64,000 nt of DNA, from positions 468,369-532,368 of the forward strand of contig DF970690.1 of the NCBI GenBank assembly GCA_001270045.2, written 5' to 3'. The notes beneath the pieces are model-generated. The model was not told where the DNA came from, did no database searches, and saw nothing but the letters and a program-made list of their open reading frames with translations. A program made the position numbers and the translations under genes. This DNA comes from Bacteroidales bacterium 6E. GTDB taxonomy: Bacteria > Bacteroidota > Bacteroidia > Bacteroidales > Prolixibacteraceae. Positions 18,430-26,018 of this stretch are shown in pieces (the stretch's first letter is position 1; every line of letters starts with the position of its first letter).

Positions 18430-19518
18430 ATGACCACTTCTCCAAAACATCAGGAAAATGAAATGGACAGTATCTACCTGAACGATCTATTCAGGCAAGT
18501 CACCGAAACGGTAAAAAAACTGCCAAAGTCGAGAATCACAATACTCCGCTGGAAAGTCTTTATCCTTCCCCTTATTTATATTTTAATATACCTGGCGGCA
18601 ATCGGACAATCAGAACGACCCGGATTGTTCTTCTTGCTTTATGCCTTGATGGGCATCTGGGTAGTCGTCATTTTTGTGAATCTTATCCATGAGGCATGTC
18701 ACGGCAATATTTTCCCGAAAGCCCGGCACAACCAGCTGGTATACTATATTTTTGACATGCTCGGTGCAAACAGCTATATCTGGAAGCAGAGGCATTTGGT
18801 CCTTCATCACCGTTTCCCCAACACCAATGGCTGGGATGCAGACGTTGAGCAAAAAGGCCCGGTTTCTGTCTTTCCCTATGAGCCCATCAAAGGCTATCAA
18901 CGATATCAACACCTGTACGTCTTCTTCCTTTACCCGTTATTCATGATCAACTGGCTTTTTGTAAGGGATTTCAGGGACTATACCTCGAAGAATCGTATTA
19001 TACGAAAATGCATCAGGATACCTGGAATAGAAATTTTCAAACTCATCCTTTTTAAAAGCTGCTATCTTTTCATGATGGTTGGAATCCCCTGGCTCATTGC
19101 AGGATTTACCTTTTGGCAGGCTCTTGCCGGACTTGTCATCCTGACGATTGCAGGAAGTCTGGCAGCCATGTTTGTATTGTTGACTCCGCACATCAATACG
19201 GGAAATGTTTTCCCCCAGCCCGACGAGAACGGTACCTTACCCTTTTCATGGCTAAGGCACCAGCTTTCATGCACCAATGACATCAGCTTATCAAACTGGT
19301 TTACCAGACATTTAATGGGGAACTTCAACTACCATGTCGCCCATCACATATTCCCCAGAATCAGCAGTGTATATGCACCTGAAGTGACCCGGGTTTTGGA
19401 AAGTTATGCACGTAAACACAATCTGCCCTACCGGTCGGTTTCCTTAAGGACCTCCTTCCGTATGCATTACCAGCTAATCAAAAACAACGCCATGCGTTGG
19501 CAAGACATTGAACTCTAA
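18430..19518 (+). CDS. Membrane fatty acid desaturase
   Basis: 362 residues. The di-iron histidine boxes of membrane desaturases are present in order: HEACHGN (about residue 90), RHLVLHHRFPN (about 120) and NYHVAHHIFP (about 305). Hydrophobic segments surround them (FILPLIYILIYLAAIG, FLLYALMGIWVVVIFVNLI, GLVILTIAGSLAAMFVLLT). The enzyme would introduce a double bond into an acyl chain in the membrane; chain position and carrier cannot be deduced. The stop lies 12 nt before the next gene, so the two are probably cotranscribed. Confidence 0.88.
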   Translation: MTTSPKHQENEMDSIYLNDLFRQVTETVKKLPKSRITILRWKVFILPLIYILIYLAAIGQSERPGLFFLLYALMGIWVVVIFVNLIHEACHGNIFPKARHNQLVYYIFDMLGANSYIWKQRHLVLHHRFPNTNGWDADVEQKGPVSVFPYEPIKGYQRYQHLYVFFLYPLFMINWLFVRDFRDYTSKNRIIRKCIRIPGIEIFKLILFKSCYLFMMVGIPWLIAGFTFWQALAGLVILTIAGSLAAMFVLLTPHINTGNVFPQPDENGTLPFSWLRHQLSCTNDISLSNWFTRHLMGNFNYHVAHHIFPRISSVYAPEVTRVLESYARKHNLPYRSVSLRTSFRMHYQLIKNNAMRWQDIEL

Positions 19519-19530
19519 CACCTTATCCCG

Positions 19531-20940
19531 ATGACCGGCCTTATTGGTTTTGCTGATCTACATTGCCATCCCAACCTGAAAACCTTCGGGCATTCTTTTG
19601 ACGAATGTTCACCCAATGAAAAGTGCAGTGTCTGGTACTATGATCCACCCGGAAGGTTTGCCAAAACATTGAATACACTAACAGGTATCACGAGGTTTTC
19701 ACAATCCGATTTTACCACTCTAAGCAAAGGGGGTGCAAAAATCATAGTGGCTTCCCTATATCCTTTCGAAAGAGGTTTTTTTATAAATGCCGCAGGCAAT
19801 GGAAAATTATCTGCCTGGTTGAGCGACTTGATTACAGGAATTGGCTATGACAGGATCAGATATCTCCAGAACAACTTCAATTATTTTGAAGACCTGGAAA
19901 ATGAATACAATTTTCTCCTGAAAAGCAGGACCGTCCATAGAGTAGAAGATAAGGATTATCAATGGGTAATGGCTTCTGACTGGAACGATGTTGTGGACAT
20001 CATCCAATACGAAAATAAAATCGCCGTGATCCTGAGTATTGAAGGAGCACATGTTTTTAACACCGGCTTGGGAAATTATACAGCCAAGGCATCAGAAAAT
20101 GAGGTCCTGGACAATATCCGAAGGGTGAAAAAATGGAATTATCCACCTGCATTTATCACGTTTGCACACAATTTTGACAATGAATTATGCGGACATGCGC
20201 ACAGCCTCGAGCCCATCAAACGATTTGTCGACCAAAACAGCAGGCTGAATGAAGGATTCACTCCACTTGGAATCAAGGTTCTGTCCGAATTGCTTTCATC
20301 GGAGAATGGACGGCCCATCTATATCGATATCAAACACATGAGCCTTCAGGCACGCATAGAGTATTTCGATTTTCTGAATCATGAATTTGGTGATAACCAG
20401 CCCCCAACCTTGGTCAGCCATGGTGCAGTTAATGGAATGTCGTACAACAAAGAAAACAACATACCCGACACCGGACTGTTTTATCTATCAGACATCAATT
20501 TTTATGACGAAGAAATCGTACAGATCGGGAAGTATGGCGGATTATTCGCGATTCAGTTTGATGCGCGAAGAATTGCCAAATCCCGATTCGTCAAAAAACA
20601 GTTGAAAGATCTTTGGAAAAACAAACTGCCCCTTCAGGCAGCCCAAATGATCTGGCACCAGATAAGGCATATAGCCGAGGTACTCGACAAAAATGGCATT
20701 CATGCCTGGGGAACAGCCTGCATTGGAAGCGATTACGACGGTACCATCGATCCTTTGCCGGGAATTTGGACGGCAGAGTATTTTACCAAACTGTCAGAAC
20801 CACTCATAGAAGAGGCTTCCGCTTATCTCCACAAAAATCCACCGTTAACCATGGATGAAAACCTAAAAGTTACCCCAGAAGAGATTGTAACCGGATTTTT
20901 CCTGAACAATTCGCTGCGCTTCTTCAAATCATTTTTTTAG
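19531..20940 (+). CDS. Peptidase M19-like (membrane dipeptidase superfamily) hydrolase
   Basis: 469 residues, no signal peptide. The N-terminal FADLHCHPNLK supplies the metal-binding histidines of the amidohydrolase fold. ILSIEGAHVF matches the metal-bridging glutamate strand of M19 dipeptidases, and later metal-site candidates are FAHNFDNELCGHAH, IYIDIKHMS and LVSHGAVNG. The C-terminal GSDYDGTIDPLPG is also typical. M19 enzymes cleave dipeptides or other amides; the length exceeds classic renal dipeptidase-like enzymes (about 350-400) and the substrate is unknown. Its tight linkage to a desaturase suggests a joint role in lipid or envelope chemistry, which is inference only. Confidence 0.72.
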   Translation: MTGLIGFADLHCHPNLKTFGHSFDECSPNEKCSVWYYDPPGRFAKTLNTLTGITRFSQSDFTTLSKGGAKIIVASLYPFERGFFINAAGNGKLSAWLSDLITGIGYDRIRYLQNNFNYFEDLENEYNFLLKSRTVHRVEDKDYQWVMASDWNDVVDIIQYENKIAVILSIEGAHVFNTGLGNYTAKASENEVLDNIRRVKKWNYPPAFITFAHNFDNELCGHAHSLEPIKRFVDQNSRLNEGFTPLGIKVLSELLSSENGRPIYIDIKHMSLQARIEYFDFLNHEFGDNQPPTLVSHGAVNGMSYNKENNIPDTGLFYLSDINFYDEEIVQIGKYGGLFAIQFDARRIAKSRFVKKQLKDLWKNKLPLQAAQMIWHQIRHIAEVLDKNGIHAWGTACIGSDYDGTIDPLPGIWTAEYFTKLSEPLIEEASAYLHKNPPLTMDENLKVTPEEIVTGFFLNNSLRFFKSFF

Positions 20941-21083
20941 TCACAAGTCTACGAATGACATTTTGGAGATGCAAATGAATTTATCATCATATAGAAGTAA
21001 TTGCTACCTTTAAAATTTATCAGGCGTAATATTTTCATGCTCTTATCGACATATACCATACAATAACCAAAAAATCAACCAAT

Positions 21084-21569
21084 ATGGAAATGAAATTTAA
21101 AACCACTGGACTTCGTACTCTTCTGTTGTTAGTCGCATCTTTCATCACTTTTGCCTCAACGGCACAGGATCTTTCAGGCAACTGGAAACTGAACACCTCG
21201 AAAAGCAAACTGAATGCGGAGTTCAGTATGGCACCCGGAGAAGTGATCATTACTCACAATGGGAACAATCTTACTGTTGAAAAGCATCATGATTTTCAGG
21301 GACAAGCCTTTACCTCTAAAGATAACTTTACGCTTGACGGAAAGGAATGCATCAATGAAGGATTCCAGGGCACCAAGAAAAAATCGACTGCCAACTGGTC
21401 GGACGACAAAAAAGTACTGACCATTAAATCATCACTTGATATGGGTGACGGAGGATTGGTAACGATTACCGAAACCCTCACTTTGGAAAGTGGTATTCTG
21501 ACCATGGTATCCGCTGCAAGTTCAAACTGGGGCGATTTTTCTGAAACCCAGGTATTCGAGAAGAAATAA
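21084..21569 (+). CDS. Secreted protein of unknown function
   Basis: 161 residues. The N-terminus has a Sec signal peptide (LRTLLLLVASFITFASTAQ, cleavage likely after TAQ). The mature part opens with DLSGNWKLNTSKSKLN and consists of short alternating strands rich in Thr, Lys and Gly (VITHNGNNLTVEKHHDFQG, ITETLTLESG), ending TQVFEKK. The pattern suggests a small periplasmic beta-barrel of the lipocalin-like kind seen in many Bacteroidota secreted proteins. An internal start at 21090 is equally possible. The gene stands alone and is followed by a strong terminator. Confidence 0.7.
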   Translation: MEMKFKTTGLRTLLLLVASFITFASTAQDLSGNWKLNTSKSKLNAEFSMAPGEVIITHNGNNLTVEKHHDFQGQAFTSKDNFTLDGKECINEGFQGTKKKSTANWSDDKKVLTIKSSLDMGDGGLVTITETLTLESGILTMVSAASSNWGDFSETQVFEKK

Positions 21570-21677
21570 AGGGTATCTGTTTTGATAATCTTGAAGAATC
21601 AGGAAATGATGTCAGTTTCGAAAACACTGTCCCCATGTGAAAAATGATTTTCAAAATCTTCATTTTTACCAATAATC

Positions 21678-21715
21678 AAAAAGCCGGATAGTATCTTTCT
21701 GCCATCCGGCTTTTT
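21678..21715. terminator. Bidirectional terminator between convergent genes
   Basis: A perfect 12-bp stem (AAAAAGCCGGAT / ATCCGGCTTTTT) has a 14-nt loop, with T-tracts in both directions. It lies between the secreted protein (+) and the GNAT-nitrilase gene (-). Confidence 0.85.
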
Positions 21716-21766
21716 CGTTACCGGTAAGTCAATAATCTCAGAGACTTAAATGCAATTTATTCAATA

Positions 21767-23305
21767 CTACAAGGTTCTTTGCTGGATGTCATAAAGGTCT
21801 TTCCTTCTGTCTTTCAGGTTGCGTACGCTACCAAGATTGTGTAATTCCGTGAGCAGGTCAAGATCCACATCGGCAATCAGGATCATCTCCGTATTGGGAG
21901 TTGCCTCAGCCTTCACCCCGTTTGTCGGGAAAGGAAAATCACAGGGAGTAAATACCATCGACTGGGCATACTGGATATCCATATTGTGAACCTTGGGAAG
22001 GTTTCCCACACTGCCTGCAATGGCCACGAAACACTCATTTTCAATGGCTCTGGCCTGCGCGCAATGTCTGACACGGCTAAAGCCGTTTTGCGTGTCGGTC
22101 AGAAATGGGACAAACAAAATATCCATTCCTTCGTCAGCAAGCATCCTGGGCAACTCTGGAAACTCGACATCATAGCATATCAGAATTCCAATTTTTCCGC
22201 AATCCGTATCATAGGTTCTGAGCTCCTGACCTCCTTTCATACCCCAGACCTTGGCTTCATCAGGGGTGACATGGAGTTTTTCGAAACGGTCGACAGATCC
22301 ATCCCTGCGGCAAAGATATCCGGCGTTATAAAGATTATCGTCAATTACTTCAGGCATACTCCCGGTGATAATATTGATATTATATGAAATGGCCAGCTTT
22401 GAGAATTCCTGGACAATCGATTCCGTGTAAGCTGCAAGCTTGCGGATGGCTTTGGGTTCACTGAGGTCATTGTAAGCTGCCATCAGCGGGGCATTGAAGA
22501 ACTCGGGAAAAAGGGCAAAGTCACTTTTATATCCACTGAGGGCATCAACAAAAAACTCAACCTGCTGCATCAACTCTTCCACATTCCTGTAAGGCCTCAT
22601 CTGCCACTGGACAAGCCCCAGTCTTACTTCACGTTTGATGGTTCCCGCCCTGGATGAAGGTTTTTCGTAATAGATGTTCTCCCACTTCATTAAAACAGCG
22701 TATTCATGGGAAACCTGATCGCCTTCGAGATATCCCTTCAATATCCTGACAGGATGAAAATCATTGAAAAGCTGGAAATTAAACACCGGATCATGAATTT
22801 CGCGGTCACGGACTTTTTCGATGTATTGCCGGGGTGTCAGCTCATTCGCAAATTTGTGGTAATTAGGAATCCTGCCACCAAACATGATGGCCTTCAGGTT
22901 CATTTTCTCGCACAGTTCCTTGCGGTAATCGTACAACCTGCGCCCAAGCCGAAGATCCCTGAATTCAGGGCGAATGAAAACATCAATACCATAAAGCGTA
23001 TCGCCATTCGGATCATGGGTATTAAATGTATACTCCCCCGTGATCTCCCTATAGGTATGCTTTTCGTCGAACCGGTCGGATTGAATGATGATGGCAAATG
23101 CACATCCCGCAATCTGGCCATTAACCCTGAGCGCCACCTGCCCTTCCGGGAAAATGTCGATGAGCTTTCTGATCTGGGGCTCACGCCAGTAACTGTCAGG
23201 CATCGTCTGGTACGACAAAATCATGGTCTCCATGATTTCATCATAATCGTTTGGCGTTATGAAGGTAAGTTCAATATTTCCAATGGATTCTAGGCTTTCG
23301 GGCAT
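21767..23305 (-). CDS. GNAT acetyltransferase / carbon-nitrogen hydrolase fusion
   Basis: 512 residues from an ATG at 23305 (an in-frame ATG at 23314 is also possible). Residues about 10-215 form a GNAT domain (IAGCAFAIII, then YGIDVFIRPEFRDLRLGRRLYDYRKELC as the acetyl-CoA loop region). Residues about 225-510 form a nitrilase/amidase domain with the Glu-Lys-Cys triad in FALFPEFFNAPLM, FEKLHVTPDE and IGILICYDVEFPELPR. The two-domain protein is widespread. The nitrilase half resembles omega-amidase and N-carbamoyl hydrolases, but the substrate is not known. It is a single gene. Confidence 0.87.
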   Translation of the reverse strand: MPESLESIGNIELTFITPNDYDEIMETMILSYQTMPDSYWREPQIRKLIDIFPEGQVALRVNGQIAGCAFAIIIQSDRFDEKHTYREITGEYTFNTHDPNGDTLYGIDVFIRPEFRDLRLGRRLYDYRKELCEKMNLKAIMFGGRIPNYHKFANELTPRQYIEKVRDREIHDPVFNFQLFNDFHPVRILKGYLEGDQVSHEYAVLMKWENIYYEKPSSRAGTIKREVRLGLVQWQMRPYRNVEELMQQVEFFVDALSGYKSDFALFPEFFNAPLMAAYNDLSEPKAIRKLAAYTESIVQEFSKLAISYNINIITGSMPEVIDDNLYNAGYLCRRDGSVDRFEKLHVTPDEAKVWGMKGGQELRTYDTDCGKIGILICYDVEFPELPRMLADEGMDILFVPFLTDTQNGFSRVRHCAQARAIENECFVAIAGSVGNLPKVHNMDIQYAQSMVFTPCDFPFPTNGVKAEATPNTEMILIADVDLDLLTELHNLGSVRNLKDRRKDLYDIQQRTL

Positions 23306-23539
23306 ACAAATCAATTTTTTGGATTATATTCTTTAAACAGAAAATTACGAAAAATGTTAATGAATCAAAAGAATAGGATAAGGAAGTAATCATCCATACT
23401 TCCATAATTAATCCGATCCGGGACCTCAATCAATGTTTATTTGATACTCCTGAATTTTAATCACGAGACTAAAACCCAACCTGGATGTATCCCCTTATGG
23501 TACCGACAGGGTAATTGGATACCTATTCTAATGTTCTAA

Positions 23540-23578
23540 TATAGTGCTTGTATAGTGTTTAACTATACAAGCACTATA
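23540..23578. repeat. Perfect 17-bp inverted repeat with 5-nt loop
   Basis: TATAGTGCTTGTATAGT at 23540-23556 is followed by GTTTA and then its exact reverse complement at 23562-23578. There is no T-tract on either side. It lies in a 384-nt gene-free gap upstream of the GNAT-nitrilase gene and beyond the cold-shock gene's terminator. It may be a binding site, a hairpin in an untranslated RNA, or a mobile palindromic element. Confidence 0.6.
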
Positions 23579-23642
23579 CAAGAAGTATTGAATATCTATT
23601 CTATGTACGACTCGGTAAAGAAGGCATAAGGGCAAAAAAACA

Positions 23643-23667
23643 GAGGCTGCCCTTTTGGGACAGCCTC
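23643..23667 (-). terminator. Rho-independent terminator of the cold-shock gene
   Basis: GAGGCTG and CAGCCTC form a 7-bp stem, extended by two G-C pairs after a mismatch. On the minus strand it is followed by TGTTTTTTT. It is 31 nt past the cold-shock protein stop. Confidence 0.8.
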
Positions 23668-23698
23668 TTTAACGCGCAATAATGTTAGCAAAATTTTA

Positions 23699-23890
23699 TT
23701 ATGCAAGTTTTACATTTACGGCATTGGGTCCTCTGCGACCGGCTTCAACATCGAATGTCACTGCATCGTTGTCATTTACCTGGTCTACAAGTCCGGAAGA
23801 ATGTACAAATACTTCCGAGGTTGATTCTGAGTCGATGATAAAACCAAAACCTTTTGTTCTATCAAAGAACTTTACTGTTCCTTTTTTCAT
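23699..23890 (-). CDS. Cold-shock domain protein (CspA family)
   Basis: 63 residues, a single cold-shock OB-fold domain. The RNA-binding motifs RNP1 (KGFGFI) and RNP2 (VFVHSS) are intact. Such proteins bind single-stranded RNA or DNA and act as RNA chaperones, either on cold shock or constitutively. The monocistronic gene has its own terminator and an upstream TAGCTTTG element. It is slightly shorter than E. coli CspA (70 residues). Confidence 0.95.
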   Translation of the reverse strand: MKKGTVKFFDRTKGFGFIIDSESTSEVFVHSSGLVDQVNDNDAVTFDVEAGRRGPNAVNVKLA

Positions 23891-23914
23891 TATTAAAAAA
23901 AATTAAATTCGGTA

Positions 23915-23922
23915 CAAAGCTA
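23915..23922 (-). promoter_or_regulatory. TAnnTTTG -7 element of the cold-shock gene
   Basis: Read on the minus strand, TAGCTTTG matches the consensus. It predicts a short 5' leader of about 20 nt. The upstream TTATG at a spacing of about 21 nt is an imperfect -33 element. Confidence 0.45.
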
Positions 23923-24058
23923 ACATTTAATTTTCAATAATGGCATAAATTAAGGAGTTGGGTGTCTTATTTGTACAAAATAGAGATGTTCACGTCAGGT
24001 AATAACTTCGCAAACCCTTGTAAATATTTACTATTCCACCAAAAATCGCGGATGCAAA

Positions 24059-24937
24059 TTATTTCAAATACCGCTTATAATAATCCGCTTTGTCCTGATT
24101 ATTCAGTCGGGTATATATGTTTGCCATATAAGCGGCATACTTTGAACCGGGGTCGATTTCCCAAAGAGGATCAAAATAAGTCAGGGATTTTTTGAAATCG
24201 GCTGTGACCACTTTAAGTGCATTCAGGAGAAACTGGTACTGGACATGTGTTTTATTTCGGTTGTATTTGTCCATTTCAAGCTGGTAACGATTCTCGGCCT
24301 TCTCGTAATATTTTACGGCATTCCATTCAAGGGAAGCGACATGCCTTGGATTGATTTTCAACAATGCATCTGCAATGGAATCAGTCCTTGCCTGATTATC
24401 CGAACTTAAACTGTACCTGAAGTAAGCATCAAGATTCGACTCTTTGTTACGGGCTTCAAAAGTCATCTGATTCCACATTGCAAAGGCCTGGTTCTTGTCA
24501 ACTTCAAGGTAAATCTCAAAGAGCCTTTCGTTCACGTCACTTATTTTTTCGTAAGCCGGATATTTATCGGATAATGCCTTGAGATTATTTAATTCCTTCG
24601 ATAGGTTATTCTGTTCCTTATATATGGCGGCCAGGTTATCGAATAACAAGGGGTTTTCATATCCTGAAGAAAGTGAGTTTTCAAACCATTGTAAAGCCAC
24701 AGCCAGATCTCCGGCTGATTTAGCGTAGGCTGCCGCATTGAAGTACTCGTCACCGGTGATCGCCAACTGGTTGGCTTCCTTGTAGTCGATATACTCTTTC
24801 CATACCTGGAATGCCTGGGCAGGTTCGGAAGGCATTTCGGCAGGAATTTGGGGAACCTGTTTCACTACAGTACCTGGCCCTTTACAGGAGACAGCAATTA
24901 CAAGAAGCGAAATGAATATGAATAAATAATTTTTCAT
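24059..24937 (-). CDS. Lipoprotein with TPR-like repeats
   Basis: 292 residues from ATG 24937; the frame extends further upstream but that part lacks protein character. MKNYLFIFISLLVIAVSC is a lipoprotein signal with Cys 18 as lipidation site. The remainder is helical with TPR-like units (ALQWFENSLSSGYENPLLFDNL, ALLKINPRHVASLEWNAVKYYEKA, SLTYFDPLWEIDPGSKYAAYM). It is probably a scaffold protein anchored in the outer or inner membrane. No catalytic domain is visible and no partner can be assigned. Confidence 0.82.
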   Translation of the reverse strand: MKNYLFIFISLLVIAVSCKGPGTVVKQVPQIPAEMPSEPAQAFQVWKEYIDYKEANQLAITGDEYFNAAAYAKSAGDLAVALQWFENSLSSGYENPLLFDNLAAIYKEQNNLSKELNNLKALSDKYPAYEKISDVNERLFEIYLEVDKNQAFAMWNQMTFEARNKESNLDAYFRYSLSSDNQARTDSIADALLKINPRHVASLEWNAVKYYEKAENRYQLEMDKYNRNKTHVQYQFLLNALKVVTADFKKSLTYFDPLWEIDPGSKYAAYMANIYTRLNNQDKADYYKRYLK

Positions 24938-25186
24938 GGACAAATAAGATTTTAAGAGCCCCAAAGATACGATTAATTGACGGAACCACCGGATTACCAG
25001 ACTGCGGGGCACCACAATTGATCTCCGGGGCCCAAGGATGAACTTATAACACAAATACCTGTCAATTGGTAATTTGCGATGCATTTTAAAGACATATAAC
25101 AAGCAAACATGATTCCAAACTTTTAGGATGGGAGCAATCAATCTCCATATTTCATATATTTAATATCCAGAATCCAACCTGAAACC

Positions 25187-25609
25187 ATGAGCGAAAAAGA
25201 TAACTACATCCTTAACGACCCCATGACACCACCAACGGAAGAGTTAATAAGCGAGATCCTTGGGGAGAAGTATGCATGGCTGAAACAAATCTTTGATCAC
25301 GTCAGTCAAAAAAACAGCCAAACCGAGGGCCAATGGAAGTATTACAATGATGTCAAACAATGGCTTTTCAGGATGATGAAAAAGAAAGATACCATTTTCT
25401 GGATGGCCCTTTTGCCGGGCAATGCCAGGATAACATTCTATTTTCCGGGGAGTGCAGAACATCTGATTACCAGTAGTAACCTGCCTGATAAAATTATAGA
25501 TATGTATCTATCCACAATGAATAAAAAATTTCACCCTATTTCCCTCACCCTGGATCAAATTGATAATATCTCTATCATTTGTGAGCTTGCAGACCTGAAA
25601 ATGAAATAA
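25187..25609 (+). CDS. DUF3788 family protein
   Basis: 140 residues. Family features are the opening LNDPMTPPTEELISEILGEKYAWLKQIFDHV and the core WKYYNDVKQWLFRMMKKKDTIFW (separated here only by a short linker), followed by ALLPGNARITFYFPG. It is cytosolic, and no activity is established for DUF3788. It lies upstream of the ilv leader region with no obvious link to it. Confidence 0.78.
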   Translation: MSEKDNYILNDPMTPPTEELISEILGEKYAWLKQIFDHVSQKNSQTEGQWKYYNDVKQWLFRMMKKKDTIFWMALLPGNARITFYFPGSAEHLITSSNLPDKIIDMYLSTMNKKFHPISLTLDQIDNISIICELADLKMK

Positions 25610-25740
25610 CCGGCTCATAATCCGTGACTTCAGTAACCCCCGTTTTCTCAACTACACAACACAACTTTCGATTTGTTAAGTTTTAACAGTCCTTTTGTTA
25701 ACTTTTTATACGAAAAAAGAACTTTTACTTTCAATTTCGT

Positions 25741-25769
25741 TTTGCATTTCAATTTAATTTTTACTTTTG
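25741..25769 (+). promoter_or_regulatory. Promoter of the ilv operon
   Basis: TTTG at 25741-25744 and TACTTTTG at 25762-25769 are separated by 17 nt, matching the Bacteroidota consensus. Transcription would start near 25776, about 80 nt before the leader ORF. This is the best promoter match I found in the window. Confidence 0.7.
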
Positions 25770-25855
25770 CCCCAGAAGGTCGGTTATAAACGTATTTCAG
25801 ACCTTAATGAATTAATTTATTGGCTTCTTTGTCTGGAATCAATAAGCGGCAAAGA

Positions 25856-25930
25856 ATGAAACAAAAAAAAATGAAATTATTTTCTGCATATATTATTGTC
25901 CTAGTGGTGGTCATTCTTGGTACAAGCTGA
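25856..25930 (+). CDS. ilvL: ilv operon leader peptide
   Basis: A 24-codon ORF begins at ATG 25856 (alternative ATG 25871) and ends with TGA 25928-25930. Residues 13-21 read IIVLVVVIL, nine branched-chain amino acids in a row (3 Ile, 4 Val, 2 Leu). It lies 88 nt upstream of ilvD and is followed by a terminator whose 5' arm can pair with the segment containing the leader stop codon. Such leaders sense charging of Ile, Val and Leu tRNAs by ribosome stalling, as known for ilvL of E. coli. The peptide itself has no expected function after translation. The symbol is assigned by analogy in position and content, not by homology. Confidence 0.82.
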   Translation: MKQKKMKLFSAYIIVLVVVILGTS

Positions 25931-26000
25931 GAAGGGCATTGATTATATGTAGAAATCAAAGGAATACAGGCCTTTCTCAGAACAGGGAAAGGCTTTTTTT
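25928..26000 (+). terminator. ilv attenuator (antiterminator plus terminator)
   Basis: The terminator is GCCTTTCTC (25970-25978), a 6-nt loop, GGGAAAGGC (25985-25993) and seven Ts (25994-26000). The competing antiterminator pairs TGAGAAGGGC (25928-25937, starting with the leader stop codon) with GCCTTTCTCA (25970-25979) over 10 bp, with one G-U. A ribosome that reaches the stop codon would cover the left segment and let the terminator form. A ribosome stalled on the Ile/Val/Leu codons would leave it free and allow read-through into ilvD. Confidence 0.82.
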
Positions 26001-26018
26001 ATAAAGATTATTCAAATT

